A DNA stretch of 64,000 nt from CAMAVH01 sp035714115 (GTDB lineage Bacteria > Pseudomonadota > Alphaproteobacteria > SMXQ01), in the NCBI GenBank assembly GCA_035714115.1, contig DASTMO010000089.1:1-64000 (forward strand), written 5' to 3'. The notes under the pieces are model-generated. The model was not told the origin of the DNA, did not search any database, and saw only the letters and a list, made by a program, of their open reading frames with translations. Numbering within the stretch: position 1 is the first letter of the stretch; every line of letters starts with the position of its first letter. A program made the position numbers and the translations under genes. This document shows, in pieces, positions 1-8,038 of the stretch.

Positions 1-156
1 GACGGCAAGGGCATGGAGCCGGGCAAGAAGTCCGTCGCCATCTCCGTGCGCCTGCAGCCGACGACGGCGACGCTGACCGACGCCGAGATCGAGGCGGTCG
101 GCCAGAAGGTCGTCGCCGCGGTGGCCAAGGCGACCGGGGGCAGTCTGCGAGGCTGA
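1..156 (+). CDS. pheT: Phenylalanyl-tRNA synthetase beta subunit, C-terminal end (partial)
   Basis: The first 51 codons are open from the window edge to a TGA at 154-156. The residues (GMEPGKKSVAISVRLQP, then TLTDAEIEAV and a final KATGG stretch) match the last strand and helix of the FDX-ACB domain that ends bacterial PheT, which binds the anticodon region of tRNA-Phe. The start and catalytic-fold parts lie outside the window. A strong terminator follows within 25 bases, so this is the end of a transcription unit, probably pheST. Identification rests on the short tail only, but the motif is characteristic. Confidence 0.85.
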   Translation, partial: DGKGMEPGKKSVAISVRLQPTTATLTDAEIEAVGQKVVAAVAKATGGSLRG

Positions 157-178
157 TCAGATAGAAGCGAAACGAAGA

Positions 179-207
179 AGGCCCGGGAGCGATCCCGGGC
201 CTTTTTG
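179..207 (+). terminator. Rho-independent terminator after pheT
   Basis: A GGCCCGGGA / TCCCGGGCC stem with a GCGA loop is followed by TTTTTG. It sits 24 bases after the pheT stop and just before the convergent stop of the RND pump gene. Confidence 0.85.
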
Positions 208-226
208 TTTGGTCATATGGACTGGC

Positions 227-3200
227 CTACGCGCCCACTTGCGCGAACTCGGCGTCGCGTTCGGCGGTGCGCTCGGGGCGGTGGTCCTTGGCGAGCAGCA
301 CGTAGATCGACGGCAGCACGAACAGGGTGAAGAGCGTGCCGATCGACATGCCCGACACGATCACCACGCCGATGGAGAAACGGCTGGCCGCGCCGGCGCC
401 ACTGGCGACCAGCAGCGGGATCAGGCCGGCGACCATGGCCGCCGTGGTCATCAGGATGGGGCGCAAGCGGACGGCGGCGGCATGTTCGATGGCCGCCCGG
501 CGGTCGAGACTCTGGCTATGCTGGATCTGGTTGGCGAACTCCACCATCAGAATGCCGTGCTTGCTGATCAGGCCGATCAGCGTCACCAGGCCGACCTGGG
601 TGTAGATGTTCAGCGTCTGCAGGCCCATGAACAGCGGGATCATCGCGCCGCAGATCGACAGCGGCACGCTGACCAGGATGACCAGCGGATCGCGCAAGCT
701 TTCGAACTGCGCCGCCAGCACCAGGTAAATCACGACGATCGAGAAGATCAGCAGGATCGTCAGCTGATTGCCTTCCTTCACGAACTGGCGCGATTCCGAG
801 AGGAAGTCGTGCCGGTAGTCGTTCGGCAGGATCTCGCCGGCGAGCTGGTTCAAGAGCTGCACCGCCTGGCCCATGGTGACGCCGGGCATCGGCACCGCCG
901 AGAAGGTCGCGGCGTTGAGCTGGTTGAAGTGGTTCAGCGAGTTGGGCTCGATGGCGTCTTCGACGCGCACCACGGTGGAGAGCGGGACGGAAGTGCCGCC
1001 GCCGGTCCGGACGTAGTACTGCGTCATCTTGTCGGACGACAGGCGGAAGTCGCGCGGCACCTGCGGGATCACTTCGTATGAGCGGCCCGAGAAGTTGAAG
1101 CGGTTGACGTAGTTGCCGCCGACCATCAGCGCCAGCGTCTGGCCGATGTCCTGCATGGTGATGCCGAGATCGTTGGCCTTCAGGCGATCGATGCGGATGC
1201 GCGCGACCGGCGTGTTGTACTCAAGGTCGCTGTCGGTGACGATGAACATGCCGCTGGCTTGCGCCTTGGCCTTGATCTCGGACATGTACTTGTAGATGTC
1301 CTCGAACTTGCCGGGCGAGCTGATGACCATCTGCACCGGCAGGCCGCCCGACGAGCCGGGCAGCGGCGGCAGGTTGAAGGCGAAGACGTTCATGCCGGTG
1401 ATCTGGCTGAGCTGCGCCTGCACGCGCGGCAAGATGCTCATCACCGTGCCTTCGCGCTCGCTCCACGGCTTCAGGATCATGCCCGACATGCTCGAATTGA
1501 GCGCGGGGCCGGAGCCTGCGAAACCGCTGATGACGAAGGTCAGGTCCGTCTCCGGCTGCTTCATGTAGACGTCGTTGAGCTGCTTCGAATAGGTCTCGGT
1601 GTAATCGAGGTTGGCGTATTGCGGCGCTTTGCCGATGGCGAAGAAGGCGCCCTGGTCTTCGGGCGGCGCCAGCTCGGCCTTGGTGTGCGTGAACAGGAAG
1701 GCGAGCAGCACGACGATCGCCACGGTGAACATGTAGACCACCGGGCGGTAGTCGAGCGAGCGCGACAGTTTGCGGCCGTACCAGTTCGTCACGCGGGTGA
1801 AGAAGCGGTCGACGCGCTGGGCGAACCAGCCCTGCGACATCTCGTGGTTAAGCAGCATCGAGCACATCATCGGCGACAGCGTGATGGCGACGATGCCGGA
1901 GATGATCACCGCGCCGGCCAAGGTGAAGGCGAATTCCTTGAACAGCACGCCGGTGATGCCGCCGAGGAAGCCGATCGGGGCATAGACGGCGGCTAGGGTG
2001 ATGGTCATGGCGATGACCGGGCCGACGATTTCGCGCGCGCCGATGATCGAGGCTTGCAGCGGCGTTTTGCCCTCTTCGATATGGCGGTAGATGTTCTCCA
2101 CCACGACGATGGCGTCGTCCACCACCAGGCCGATGGCGAGCACCATGGCCAAGAGGGTCAGCAGATTGATGGAGAAGCCGAGACCCAGCATGATGATGCC
2201 GGCGCCGATCAGCGACAGCGGGATGGTTACGACCGGGATCAGCACCGAGCGGATGGTGCCGAGGAACAGGAAGATGACGACGATGACGATGAGGATCGCT
2301 TCGGCCAGCGTCTTGACCACTTCGTCGATCGACGAGGCGATGAACTTCGAGGAATCGTAGGCGACGCGCACGTTGACCGTCGGCGGCAGGCCGCGCTGAA
2401 TGTCGGGCAGCAGGTTGCGCACGCCCTCGACGATGTTGAGCGGATTGCCGAGCGGGGTGGATTTCACGCCGATGAAGATGGCGTTGTCGCCGCTCATCAT
2501 CACCGACTGGTCGAACTTCTGGGCATCCAGATCGATGGTGCCGAGGTCGGACAGGCGCACCAGCGCGCCTTCCTTGGCTTTGACCACCATCTGGCGGAAT
2601 TCGTCGATCGAGGTCAGGCCGGTGTCGGCCGAGAGATTGGTGACGGTGAACAGGCCTTTGGCCTGGCCGGGCGCCGCCTGGTAGTTGTTGGCGCGGATCG
2701 CGGCGGCGACATCGGACGCGGTGACGTCGAAGGCGGCCATCTTCACCGGGTCGAGCCATAGGCGCATGGCGAACTGCTGGCCGCCGAAGATCTGCGCTTC
2801 GGCGACGCCTTCGACCGTGGTCAGCAGCGGCTGCACGACGCGGCTGAGATGGTCGTAGATCGCGGCAGAGTTCAGCGTGTCGGACGAGAAGCCGAGATAC
2901 ATGACGGCGAAGGTCTCGCCGGTCGACTTCAGGATCACCGGGTCGTTCGATTCGGCCGGGATCAGATATTTGACCTGCTGCACCTTGGCCATCACGTCGG
3001 TCATGGCCTTGTTCGGGTCTTCGTTCAGCTTGATGTAAGCCGAAACGGTGCTGCTGCCTTGCTTCGAGCTCGAGGTCAGATAGTCGATGCCCTCGGCCGA
3101 GGCGACGGCCTGCTCGATCGGCTGGGTGATGAAGCCCTGAATCAGGTCGGGCGAAGCGCCGGGATAGGTCGTCGTCACCGTGATGACGGTGTTCTGCATC

Positions 3201-3316
3201 TCGGGATACTGGCGCACGGTCAACGTGAAGAAGGACTGCAGGCCGATCAGCAGGATCAGCAGGCTGACCACCGTGGCGAGGACGGGACGCTTGATGAAGA
3301 TGTCGGTGAACTTCAT
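227..3316 (-). CDS. RND multidrug efflux pump, inner-membrane transporter (HAE1 family)
   Basis: A 1029-residue proton-driven exporter of the AcrB/MexB/MexF class, the usual length for the family. The start MKFTDIFIKRPVLATVVSLL is the typical first transmembrane helix. Two large periplasmic loops follow the pattern of 12 membrane helices. The proton-relay motif GLVVDDAIVVVENIYRH is in helix 4 at about residue 400, and a second helix block near residue 870 holds LAAQFESLRDP. The gene lies 71 bases downstream of its periplasmic adaptor on the same strand, so the two form an operon. No outer-membrane TolC-type gene is next to them, so the pump must borrow one from elsewhere. Substrates cannot be read from the sequence. 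Confidence 0.95.
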   Translation of the reverse strand: MKFTDIFIKRPVLATVVSLLILLIGLQSFFTLTVRQYPEMQNTVITVTTTYPGASPDLIQGFITQPIEQAVASAEGIDYLTSSSKQGSSTVSAYIKLNEDPNKAMTDVMAKVQQVKYLIPAESNDPVILKSTGETFAVMYLGFSSDTLNSAAIYDHLSRVVQPLLTTVEGVAEAQIFGGQQFAMRLWLDPVKMAAFDVTASDVAAAIRANNYQAAPGQAKGLFTVTNLSADTGLTSIDEFRQMVVKAKEGALVRLSDLGTIDLDAQKFDQSVMMSGDNAIFIGVKSTPLGNPLNIVEGVRNLLPDIQRGLPPTVNVRVAYDSSKFIASSIDEVVKTLAEAILIVIVVIFLFLGTIRSVLIPVVTIPLSLIGAGIIMLGLGFSINLLTLLAMVLAIGLVVDDAIVVVENIYRHIEEGKTPLQASIIGAREIVGPVIAMTITLAAVYAPIGFLGGITGVLFKEFAFTLAGAVIISGIVAITLSPMMCSMLLNHEMSQGWFAQRVDRFFTRVTNWYGRKLSRSLDYRPVVYMFTVAIVVLLAFLFTHTKAELAPPEDQGAFFAIGKAPQYANLDYTETYSKQLNDVYMKQPETDLTFVISGFAGSGPALNSSMSGMILKPWSEREGTVMSILPRVQAQLSQITGMNVFAFNLPPLPGSSGGLPVQMVISSPGKFEDIYKYMSEIKAKAQASGMFIVTDSDLEYNTPVARIRIDRLKANDLGITMQDIGQTLALMVGGNYVNRFNFSGRSYEVIPQVPRDFRLSSDKMTQYYVRTGGGTSVPLSTVVRVEDAIEPNSLNHFNQLNAATFSAVPMPGVTMGQAVQLLNQLAGEILPNDYRHDFLSESRQFVKEGNQLTILLIFSIVVIYLVLAAQFESLRDPLVILVSVPLSICGAMIPLFMGLQTLNIYTQVGLVTLIGLISKHGILMVEFANQIQHSQSLDRRAAIEHAAAVRLRPILMTTAAMVAGLIPLLVASGAGAASRFSIGVVIVSGMSIGTLFTLFVLPSIYVLLAKDHRPERTAERDAEFAQVGA

Positions 3317-3347
3317 GGCAAAACCTTAAGGCGCCGAGGGGGGCGAC

Positions 3348-3378
3348 GCGGAGCGCTGGCTGATGGCGAGCGCTCCGC
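3348..3378 (-). other. Intercistronic hairpin in the RND operon
   Basis: A perfect 10-bp inverted repeat (GCGGAGCGCT / AGCGCTCCGC) with an 11-base loop lies between the adaptor stop and the pump start. It has no T tract in the direction of transcription, so it is not an obvious terminator. It may stabilise or differentially process the adaptor message. Confidence 0.5.
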
Positions 3379-3387
3379 GGGAGTTGT

Positions 3388-4590
3388 TTACTGCACCGGC
3401 GTCTGGGCCGGCGGCGTCAGGCCGCCCTGATCGGACGGGATGACGGCGGAGCCGTTGAAGATGCGGGTCTGGCCGGCATTGGCGACCATATCGCCGCTGT
3501 TGAGGCCTTTGACGATGGCGACGCGGCCGTTCTGGCGCGCGCCGGCGGTCACGAAGGTCTGCACCGCCTTGTATTTGGCCTGGCCCTTCTCATCCTTGCC
3601 GTCTTCCTGGATCAGGAACACCGACTGGCCATAGACGGTGTAATCGACCGAAGTTTCCGGCACGGTGATCACGTCCGGCTGCGGCGGCAACACGACGCGG
3701 GCGCGGGCGAACATGCCGGGCTGCAGCAGGCGCTCGGGATTGTCCATCGTCGCGCGTACTTTGATGGCGCGCGTCGTCGGATCGATCTGCGGCTCGATGG
3801 TGGAGATCTTGGCGTCGAAGCTCTTGCCCGGGAAGGCGTCCGCCGAGATCTGCACCGGCAGGCCGACATTGAGCTGGCTGCGCGCCTGTTCGGGCAGGGT
3901 GAAGTCGACATAGACCTGATCGAGCTTGGTCAGGCTGACGATCGCCGTGCCGGGGCCGACATATTGGCCGAGATCGACCTGACGGATGCCGAGGTCGCCG
4001 GCGAAGGGCGCCTTGATCAGCTTCTGGTCGATCAGCGCCTGGCTGCGCGCGACGCCGGCGCGGGCCACGTCGAGCTGGCTCTGCTGCTGGTCGACGCTGG
4101 CTTGGGTGGCGTATTTCTCCTGCGCCAAAGTGCGGGCGCGCTGAAGGTTCGCGGTCGCCAGCTTGGCTTGGGCCTGATAATTGGCGAGATCGGCGCGCTC
4201 GGTGGCGTCGTCGAGCTGCACCAGCGGATCGCCCTGCTTCACGGTCGCGCCCGATTCGAATGCGAGCTTGACCACGCGGCCCGCCACCTGCGGCGCGATG
4301 GTCACTTGGTTGACGGCGGCGACGGTGCCGATGGCATCCAAGAAGCGCGACATCGGCTCGCTCTGCGCCAGGGCGACGTTGATCGTGGTCGGCGGCGGCT
4401 TGTTGCCGGCGAAGAATTTGGCGATGGCGTTCTTGCGGAACTGCTCGAAGCCGTAGAAGGCGCCAAGCACGACGATCAGGATCACGCCGACGATGATGAG
4501 CCAGCGCACCAGCTTGGGCTTGGGGCGGGGGGCACCCGGCTGCGAATAGGAAGGGGCCGCGTGGGTCGCGGACATGTTCTGCTGATCCAT
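3388..4590 (-). CDS. RND efflux periplasmic adaptor (membrane fusion protein)
   Basis: A 400-residue adaptor that would link the inner-membrane pump to an outer-membrane channel. An uncleaved-looking anchor helix (LVRWLIIVGVILIVVLGAFYGF) lies at about residues 27-48, preceded by a cytoplasmic Pro/Ala-rich leader, so it is probably anchored by a helix and not by a lipid. It then has the biotinyl-lipoyl-like half motifs, a coiled-coil hairpin with many Gln/Ala (about 115-185), and beta-barrel and membrane-proximal domains with the VRVAT/VKVRATMDNP type signature. It is the first gene of the operon, with the pump following. The TetR-type operator in the divergent region upstream suggests local repression. 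Confidence 0.93.
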   Translation of the reverse strand: MDQQNMSATHAAPSYSQPGAPRPKPKLVRWLIIVGVILIVVLGAFYGFEQFRKNAIAKFFAGNKPPPTTINVALAQSEPMSRFLDAIGTVAAVNQVTIAPQVAGRVVKLAFESGATVKQGDPLVQLDDATERADLANYQAQAKLATANLQRARTLAQEKYATQASVDQQQSQLDVARAGVARSQALIDQKLIKAPFAGDLGIRQVDLGQYVGPGTAIVSLTKLDQVYVDFTLPEQARSQLNVGLPVQISADAFPGKSFDAKISTIEPQIDPTTRAIKVRATMDNPERLLQPGMFARARVVLPPQPDVITVPETSVDYTVYGQSVFLIQEDGKDEKGQAKYKAVQTFVTAGARQNGRVAIVKGLNSGDMVANAGQTRIFNGSAVIPSDQGGLTPPAQTPVQ

Positions 4591-4857
4591 GATCTTGCTC
4601 TGTTATGTCGTCGTGATCGGCCGCCCGAGGTCGTCGTGAGAGCGGGCCGGGGATTCTACGCATGCGCGGCGAGGCTGGACGGACGGCGCGCCCCTTGGCG
4701 CCCGGGTTCGTTTCTCTCACAAGAGCGCGAACCGGCGCGTGGCGCAGAACGGGTAGCTCCCCCGCCCGTTGCAAAACTAAACCGTACGGTTTAGTTTGCG
4801 CGCGAAAACTAGCCTCTCCCCCCGGTTCCGGTCAATGCGAATCTATTGCATAGCAAC
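4591..4857. promoter_or_regulatory. Divergent promoter region of RND operon and TetR gene
   Basis: 267 bases between the adaptor start and the TetR start. No convincing gene is seen. The half next to the regulator carries the 24-bp palindrome described separately. The half next to the adaptor is GC-rich and would form the leader of the pump message. Confidence 0.6.
4774..4797. promoter_or_regulatory. 24-bp perfect palindrome, probable TetR operator
   Basis: The half-site AAACTAAACCGT is followed at once by its exact reverse complement, giving a perfect 24-bp palindrome centred between 4785 and 4786. It overlaps a possible promoter for the TetR gene: TTGCAA at 4769-4774 and TAGTTT at 4792-4797, with a 17-base spacer. 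Palindromes of this size and position are typical targets of TetR dimers, so the adjacent TetR protein probably represses itself and the divergent efflux operon through this site. Confidence 0.8.
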
Positions 4858-5556
4858 ATGGCGATGAAGGGCCGCAGCAAAGCTTTTGCCGCACCCGTCG
4901 AAGCGCTCGCCGGCACCCTGCCGGCGGTGGTTTCGGCGCGCATGGCGCCCAAGCGCGAGGCGATCCAGAAGGCTGCGGCGCAGGTCTTCCTGCGCGACGG
5001 CTTCGCCGGGGCCAGCATGGACGCCATCGCTCGCGAGGCGGGCGTCTCCAAGGCCACGCTCTACAGCCATTTCCAGGGCAAGGACGACCTGTTCGGCGCG
5101 ATCATTCGCGAAAATTGCCGGCAAATGCTGGTCGATATCGAGAGCTCGGTGGCCGCCGGGCTGGACCCTCGCGCGCTGCTCACCGCCGTCGGCCAGAAGT
5201 TTCTCAAAAAGATGATGTCCGACGAGACCATGGCCTTCTATCGCATCCTGGTCTCCGAAGCGCCGCGCTTCCCCGCGCTCGGCCGCGCCGTGCAGAACGC
5301 CGGCCCCGGCCCGTCCTGCAACGGCCTCGCCGGTTACTTGCGCGATCAGACCGCCAAGGGCGCGCTGAAAGTGGCCGATCCCGACATCGCCGCCGATCAG
5401 TTCTTTGGCGCGCTGATGGGCGGCATCCATTTCCGCCGCCTGCTGTGCGTCGAGAAGCCGGTCAGCCCGGCGGAGATCAAGGCGCGGGTGGCCGCCGCGG
5501 TGGAGGCCTTCCTGGCCGCCCACGCCGGCCAAGCCGTCCCGCGCAAGCGGGCCTAA
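4858..5556 (+). CDS. TetR/AcrR family transcriptional regulator of the efflux operon
   Basis: About 232 residues from the ATG at 4858; an in-frame TTG at 4846 and an ATG at 4864 are alternatives, none with a strong ribosome site. The N-terminal helix-turn-helix is clear: AIQKAAAQVFLRDGF, then DAIAREAGVSKATLYSHF and KDDLFGAI, at about residues 30-80. The rest is a variable helical ligand-binding domain ending in a Lys/Arg tail. It is divergent from the RND adaptor gene with the palindromic operator between them, the layout of AcrR- and TtgR-type local repressors. The ligand is unknown. Confidence 0.9.
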   Translation: MAMKGRSKAFAAPVEALAGTLPAVVSARMAPKREAIQKAAAQVFLRDGFAGASMDAIAREAGVSKATLYSHFQGKDDLFGAIIRENCRQMLVDIESSVAAGLDPRALLTAVGQKFLKKMMSDETMAFYRILVSEAPRFPALGRAVQNAGPGPSCNGLAGYLRDQTAKGALKVADPDIAADQFFGALMGGIHFRRLLCVEKPVSPAEIKARVAAAVEAFLAAHAGQAVPRKRA

Positions 5557-5663
5557 GCGCCCGAAATTCCAGCTATTTTCCGCGATTGCGCCGGCCCCGC
5601 CGGAGCCCTATGTTCGCGCCAGCCGTGCGCTGTTTTCCCGCCTTTTAAGCCGTTTTTGGGCCG

Positions 5664-7466
5664 ATGACCGACCTTTCGCATATCCGTAACTTCGCCATCA
5701 TCGCCCATATCGATCATGGCAAATCCACCCTGGCCGACCGCCTGATCCAGGCCTGCGGCGCCGTCGAGGCGCGCGACATGCAGGAGCAGATGCTCGACTC
5801 GATGGATATCGAGCGCGAGCGCGGCATCACCATCAAGGCGCAGACCGTGCGCCTCATGTACAAGGCCCAGGACGGCGAGACCTATCAGCTCAACCTGATG
5901 GACACGCCGGGCCATGTCGACTTCGCCTATGAAGTCAGCCGCTCGCTCGCCGCCTGCGAAGGCTCGATCCTCGTCGTCGACGCCAGCCAGGGCGTCGAAG
6001 CGCAGACGCTGGCCAACGTCTATCAGGCGATCGACAACAATCACGAGATCGTCCCCGTCCTCAACAAGATCGACCTGCCCGCCGCCGAGCCCGATCGCGT
6101 GAAGCAGCAGATCGAGGATGTCATCGGCATCGACGCGTCCGACGCGGTGCTCGCCTCGGCCAAATCCGGCCTCGGCATTCCCGACGTGCTCGAAGCGCTG
6201 GTCAAGCGGCTGCCGGCGCCGAAGGGCGATCCCGATGCGCCCTTGAAAGCGCTGCTGGTCGATAGCTGGTACGACACCTATCTCGGCGTCGTCGTGCTGG
6301 TGCGCGTCTATGACGGCAAGCTGGCGCGCGGCATGAAGATCCAGATGATGAGCACCGGCACGGTGCATCAGGTCGAGCAGGTCGGCTATTTCACGCCCAA
6401 ACATGTGACCACCGATTTCCTCGGGCCGGGCGAGATGGGCTTCGTCACCGCGCAGATCAAGACCATCACCGACACCCGCGTCGGCGACACGCTGACAGAA
6501 GAAAAGCGCCAAACGGCCACAGCGCTCCCCGGTTTCAAGCCGAGCGTGCCGGTGGTGTTCTGCGGCCTGTTCCCGGTCGAAGCGTCGGACTACGAAAAGC
6601 TGCGCGAAAGCCTCGCCAAGCTGCGTCTGAACGATGCCAGCTTTCAATATCAGGCGGAAACCTCGGCCGCGCTCGGCTTCGGCTTCCGCTGCGGATTCTT
6701 GGGGCTCCTGCATCTCGAGATCATCCAGGAGCGCCTGGAGCGCGAGTTCAATCTCGACCTGATCACCACGGCGCCGAGCGTCATCTACAAAGTCAATCTC
6801 ACCGATGGCAGCCATACCGAGCTGCACAATCCGGCCGACATGCCGGAGCAGGTGAAGATCGACAGCATCGAAGAGCCGTGGATCAAGGCGACGATCATGG
6901 TGCCCGATGAATATCTCGGCTCGATCCTGGCGCTCTGCCAGGAGCGTCGCGGCGTGCAGGAGACTCTGACTTACGCCGGCAACCGCGCCATGGTGGTCTA
7001 CAAGCTGCCGCTCAACGAAGTGGTCTACGATTTCTACGACCGCCTCAAATCGATCAGCCGCGGCTATGCCAGCTTCGATTACACCGTCGAAGGGTATGAG
7101 GAAGGCGAACTGGTCAAGCTCACCATCCTGGTGAACGACGAGCCGGTCGATGCGCTCTCGATCATCGTTCATCGCTCCAGCGCCGAGCCGCGCGGCCGCG
7201 CGCTCTGCGCGCGCCTCAAAGAGCTGATCCCGCGTCAGCTGTTCAAGATCGCCATTCAGGCGGCCATCGGCGGCAAGATCGTCGCGCGCGAGACGGTCAG
7301 CCCGATGCGCAAGGACGTGCTGGCCAAATGCTACGGCGGCGACATCAGCCGCAAGCGCAAGCTGCTGGAGAAGCAGAAGGCCGGCAAGAAGCGCATGCGC
7401 CAGGTCGGCAATGTCGAGATTCCTCAGGCGGCCTTCATCGCCGCCCTCAAGATCGACGGCGATTAA
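5664..7466 (+). CDS. lepA: Elongation factor 4 (LepA), ribosome-bound GTPase
   Basis: A full-length 600-residue LepA. The GTPase motifs are AHIDHGKSTLADRL (G1, near the N terminus), RGITIKAQTV (switch I), DTPGHVDF (G3) and NKIDLP (G4). The EF-G-like domains II, III and V follow, and the family-specific C-terminal domain ends KKRMRQVGNVEIPQAAF. LepA acts on stalled or mis-translocated ribosomes and influences initiation. The start MTDLSHIRNFAIIAHIDHG is the usual LepA start. It stands alone between the TetR gene and a tRNA gene. A long reverse-strand open frame across it is a composition artefact. Confidence 0.98.
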   Translation: MTDLSHIRNFAIIAHIDHGKSTLADRLIQACGAVEARDMQEQMLDSMDIERERGITIKAQTVRLMYKAQDGETYQLNLMDTPGHVDFAYEVSRSLAACEGSILVVDASQGVEAQTLANVYQAIDNNHEIVPVLNKIDLPAAEPDRVKQQIEDVIGIDASDAVLASAKSGLGIPDVLEALVKRLPAPKGDPDAPLKALLVDSWYDTYLGVVVLVRVYDGKLARGMKIQMMSTGTVHQVEQVGYFTPKHVTTDFLGPGEMGFVTAQIKTITDTRVGDTLTEEKRQTATALPGFKPSVPVVFCGLFPVEASDYEKLRESLAKLRLNDASFQYQAETSAALGFGFRCGFLGLLHLEIIQERLEREFNLDLITTAPSVIYKVNLTDGSHTELHNPADMPEQVKIDSIEEPWIKATIMVPDEYLGSILALCQERRGVQETLTYAGNRAMVVYKLPLNEVVYDFYDRLKSISRGYASFDYTVEGYEEGELVKLTILVNDEPVDALSIIVHRSSAEPRGRALCARLKELIPRQLFKIAIQAAIGGKIVARETVSPMRKDVLAKCYGGDISRKRKLLEKQKAGKKRMRQVGNVEIPQAAFIAALKIDGD

Positions 7467-7531
7467 CCGCGCCTTAAACGGACCTGTTTGAAAATGTTGG
7501 GCTTTTCATCGCCAGGGCGCCGCCCGCGGGG

Positions 7532-7560
7532 TTGAAAGGCCAGGGCCGAGCCGCTATTTT
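7532..7560 (+). promoter_or_regulatory. Probable sigma-70 promoter of the tRNA-Ser gene
   Basis: TTGAAA at 7532-7537 and TATTTT at 7555-7560 are separated by exactly 17 bases, 52 bases before the tRNA. They lie in the lepA-tRNA gap, where only the tRNA needs a promoter. Confidence 0.55.
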
Positions 7561-7612
7561 GGCCGCCCTTACGACCCCGGACGTCGACCACTCGCGGCGC
7601 CCGGCTCAGGAT

Positions 7613-7742
<130 letters not shown>

Positions 7743-8038
7743 GGCGGATGGGTGTTGAGAGCTGTCGCGGATGCAGCATCGGATAACATCAGTGGGTTAT
7801 CGAATTTGGTGTCCTGGTCAAAGTTAAGGCGGTGGACGTAGCGCGAACTTATTCATCGAGTATGAACGCACCGATCAAGCCGCATCGCATAACAATCCTC
7901 TCGAAGCGTTCAAGATTAGTGAAAATCCAAACTGGATACTTTTTCTTCTTCGTGTGCTGCCTATAGTTAGAATAACGCCTCGGCGCTCAAAGACATTGGA
8001 GCGAGTTTGCAAGCCGATAACCGCTCACGGGGGGACGC
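7743..8038. other. Lower-GC intergenic block upstream of the DUF262 gene
   Basis: About 300 bases with no convincing gene. From about 7840 it is visibly richer in A and T than the rest of the window, like the following gene. A TATAGT at 7962-7967 could be a -10 element, but no good -35 partner is seen. No integrase fragment and no second copy of the tRNA 3' end were found by eye. Confidence 0.5.

Noticed and set aside
209..1081. 290-codon forward open frame opposite the RND pump gene
   Set aside because: Low-complexity Arg/Asp/Gln/His-rich product that mirrors the high-GC pump gene; no motif.
5553..7172. 539-codon reverse open frame opposite lepA
   Set aside because: lepA on the other strand is unmistakable; the antisense product is compositionally biased with no domain.
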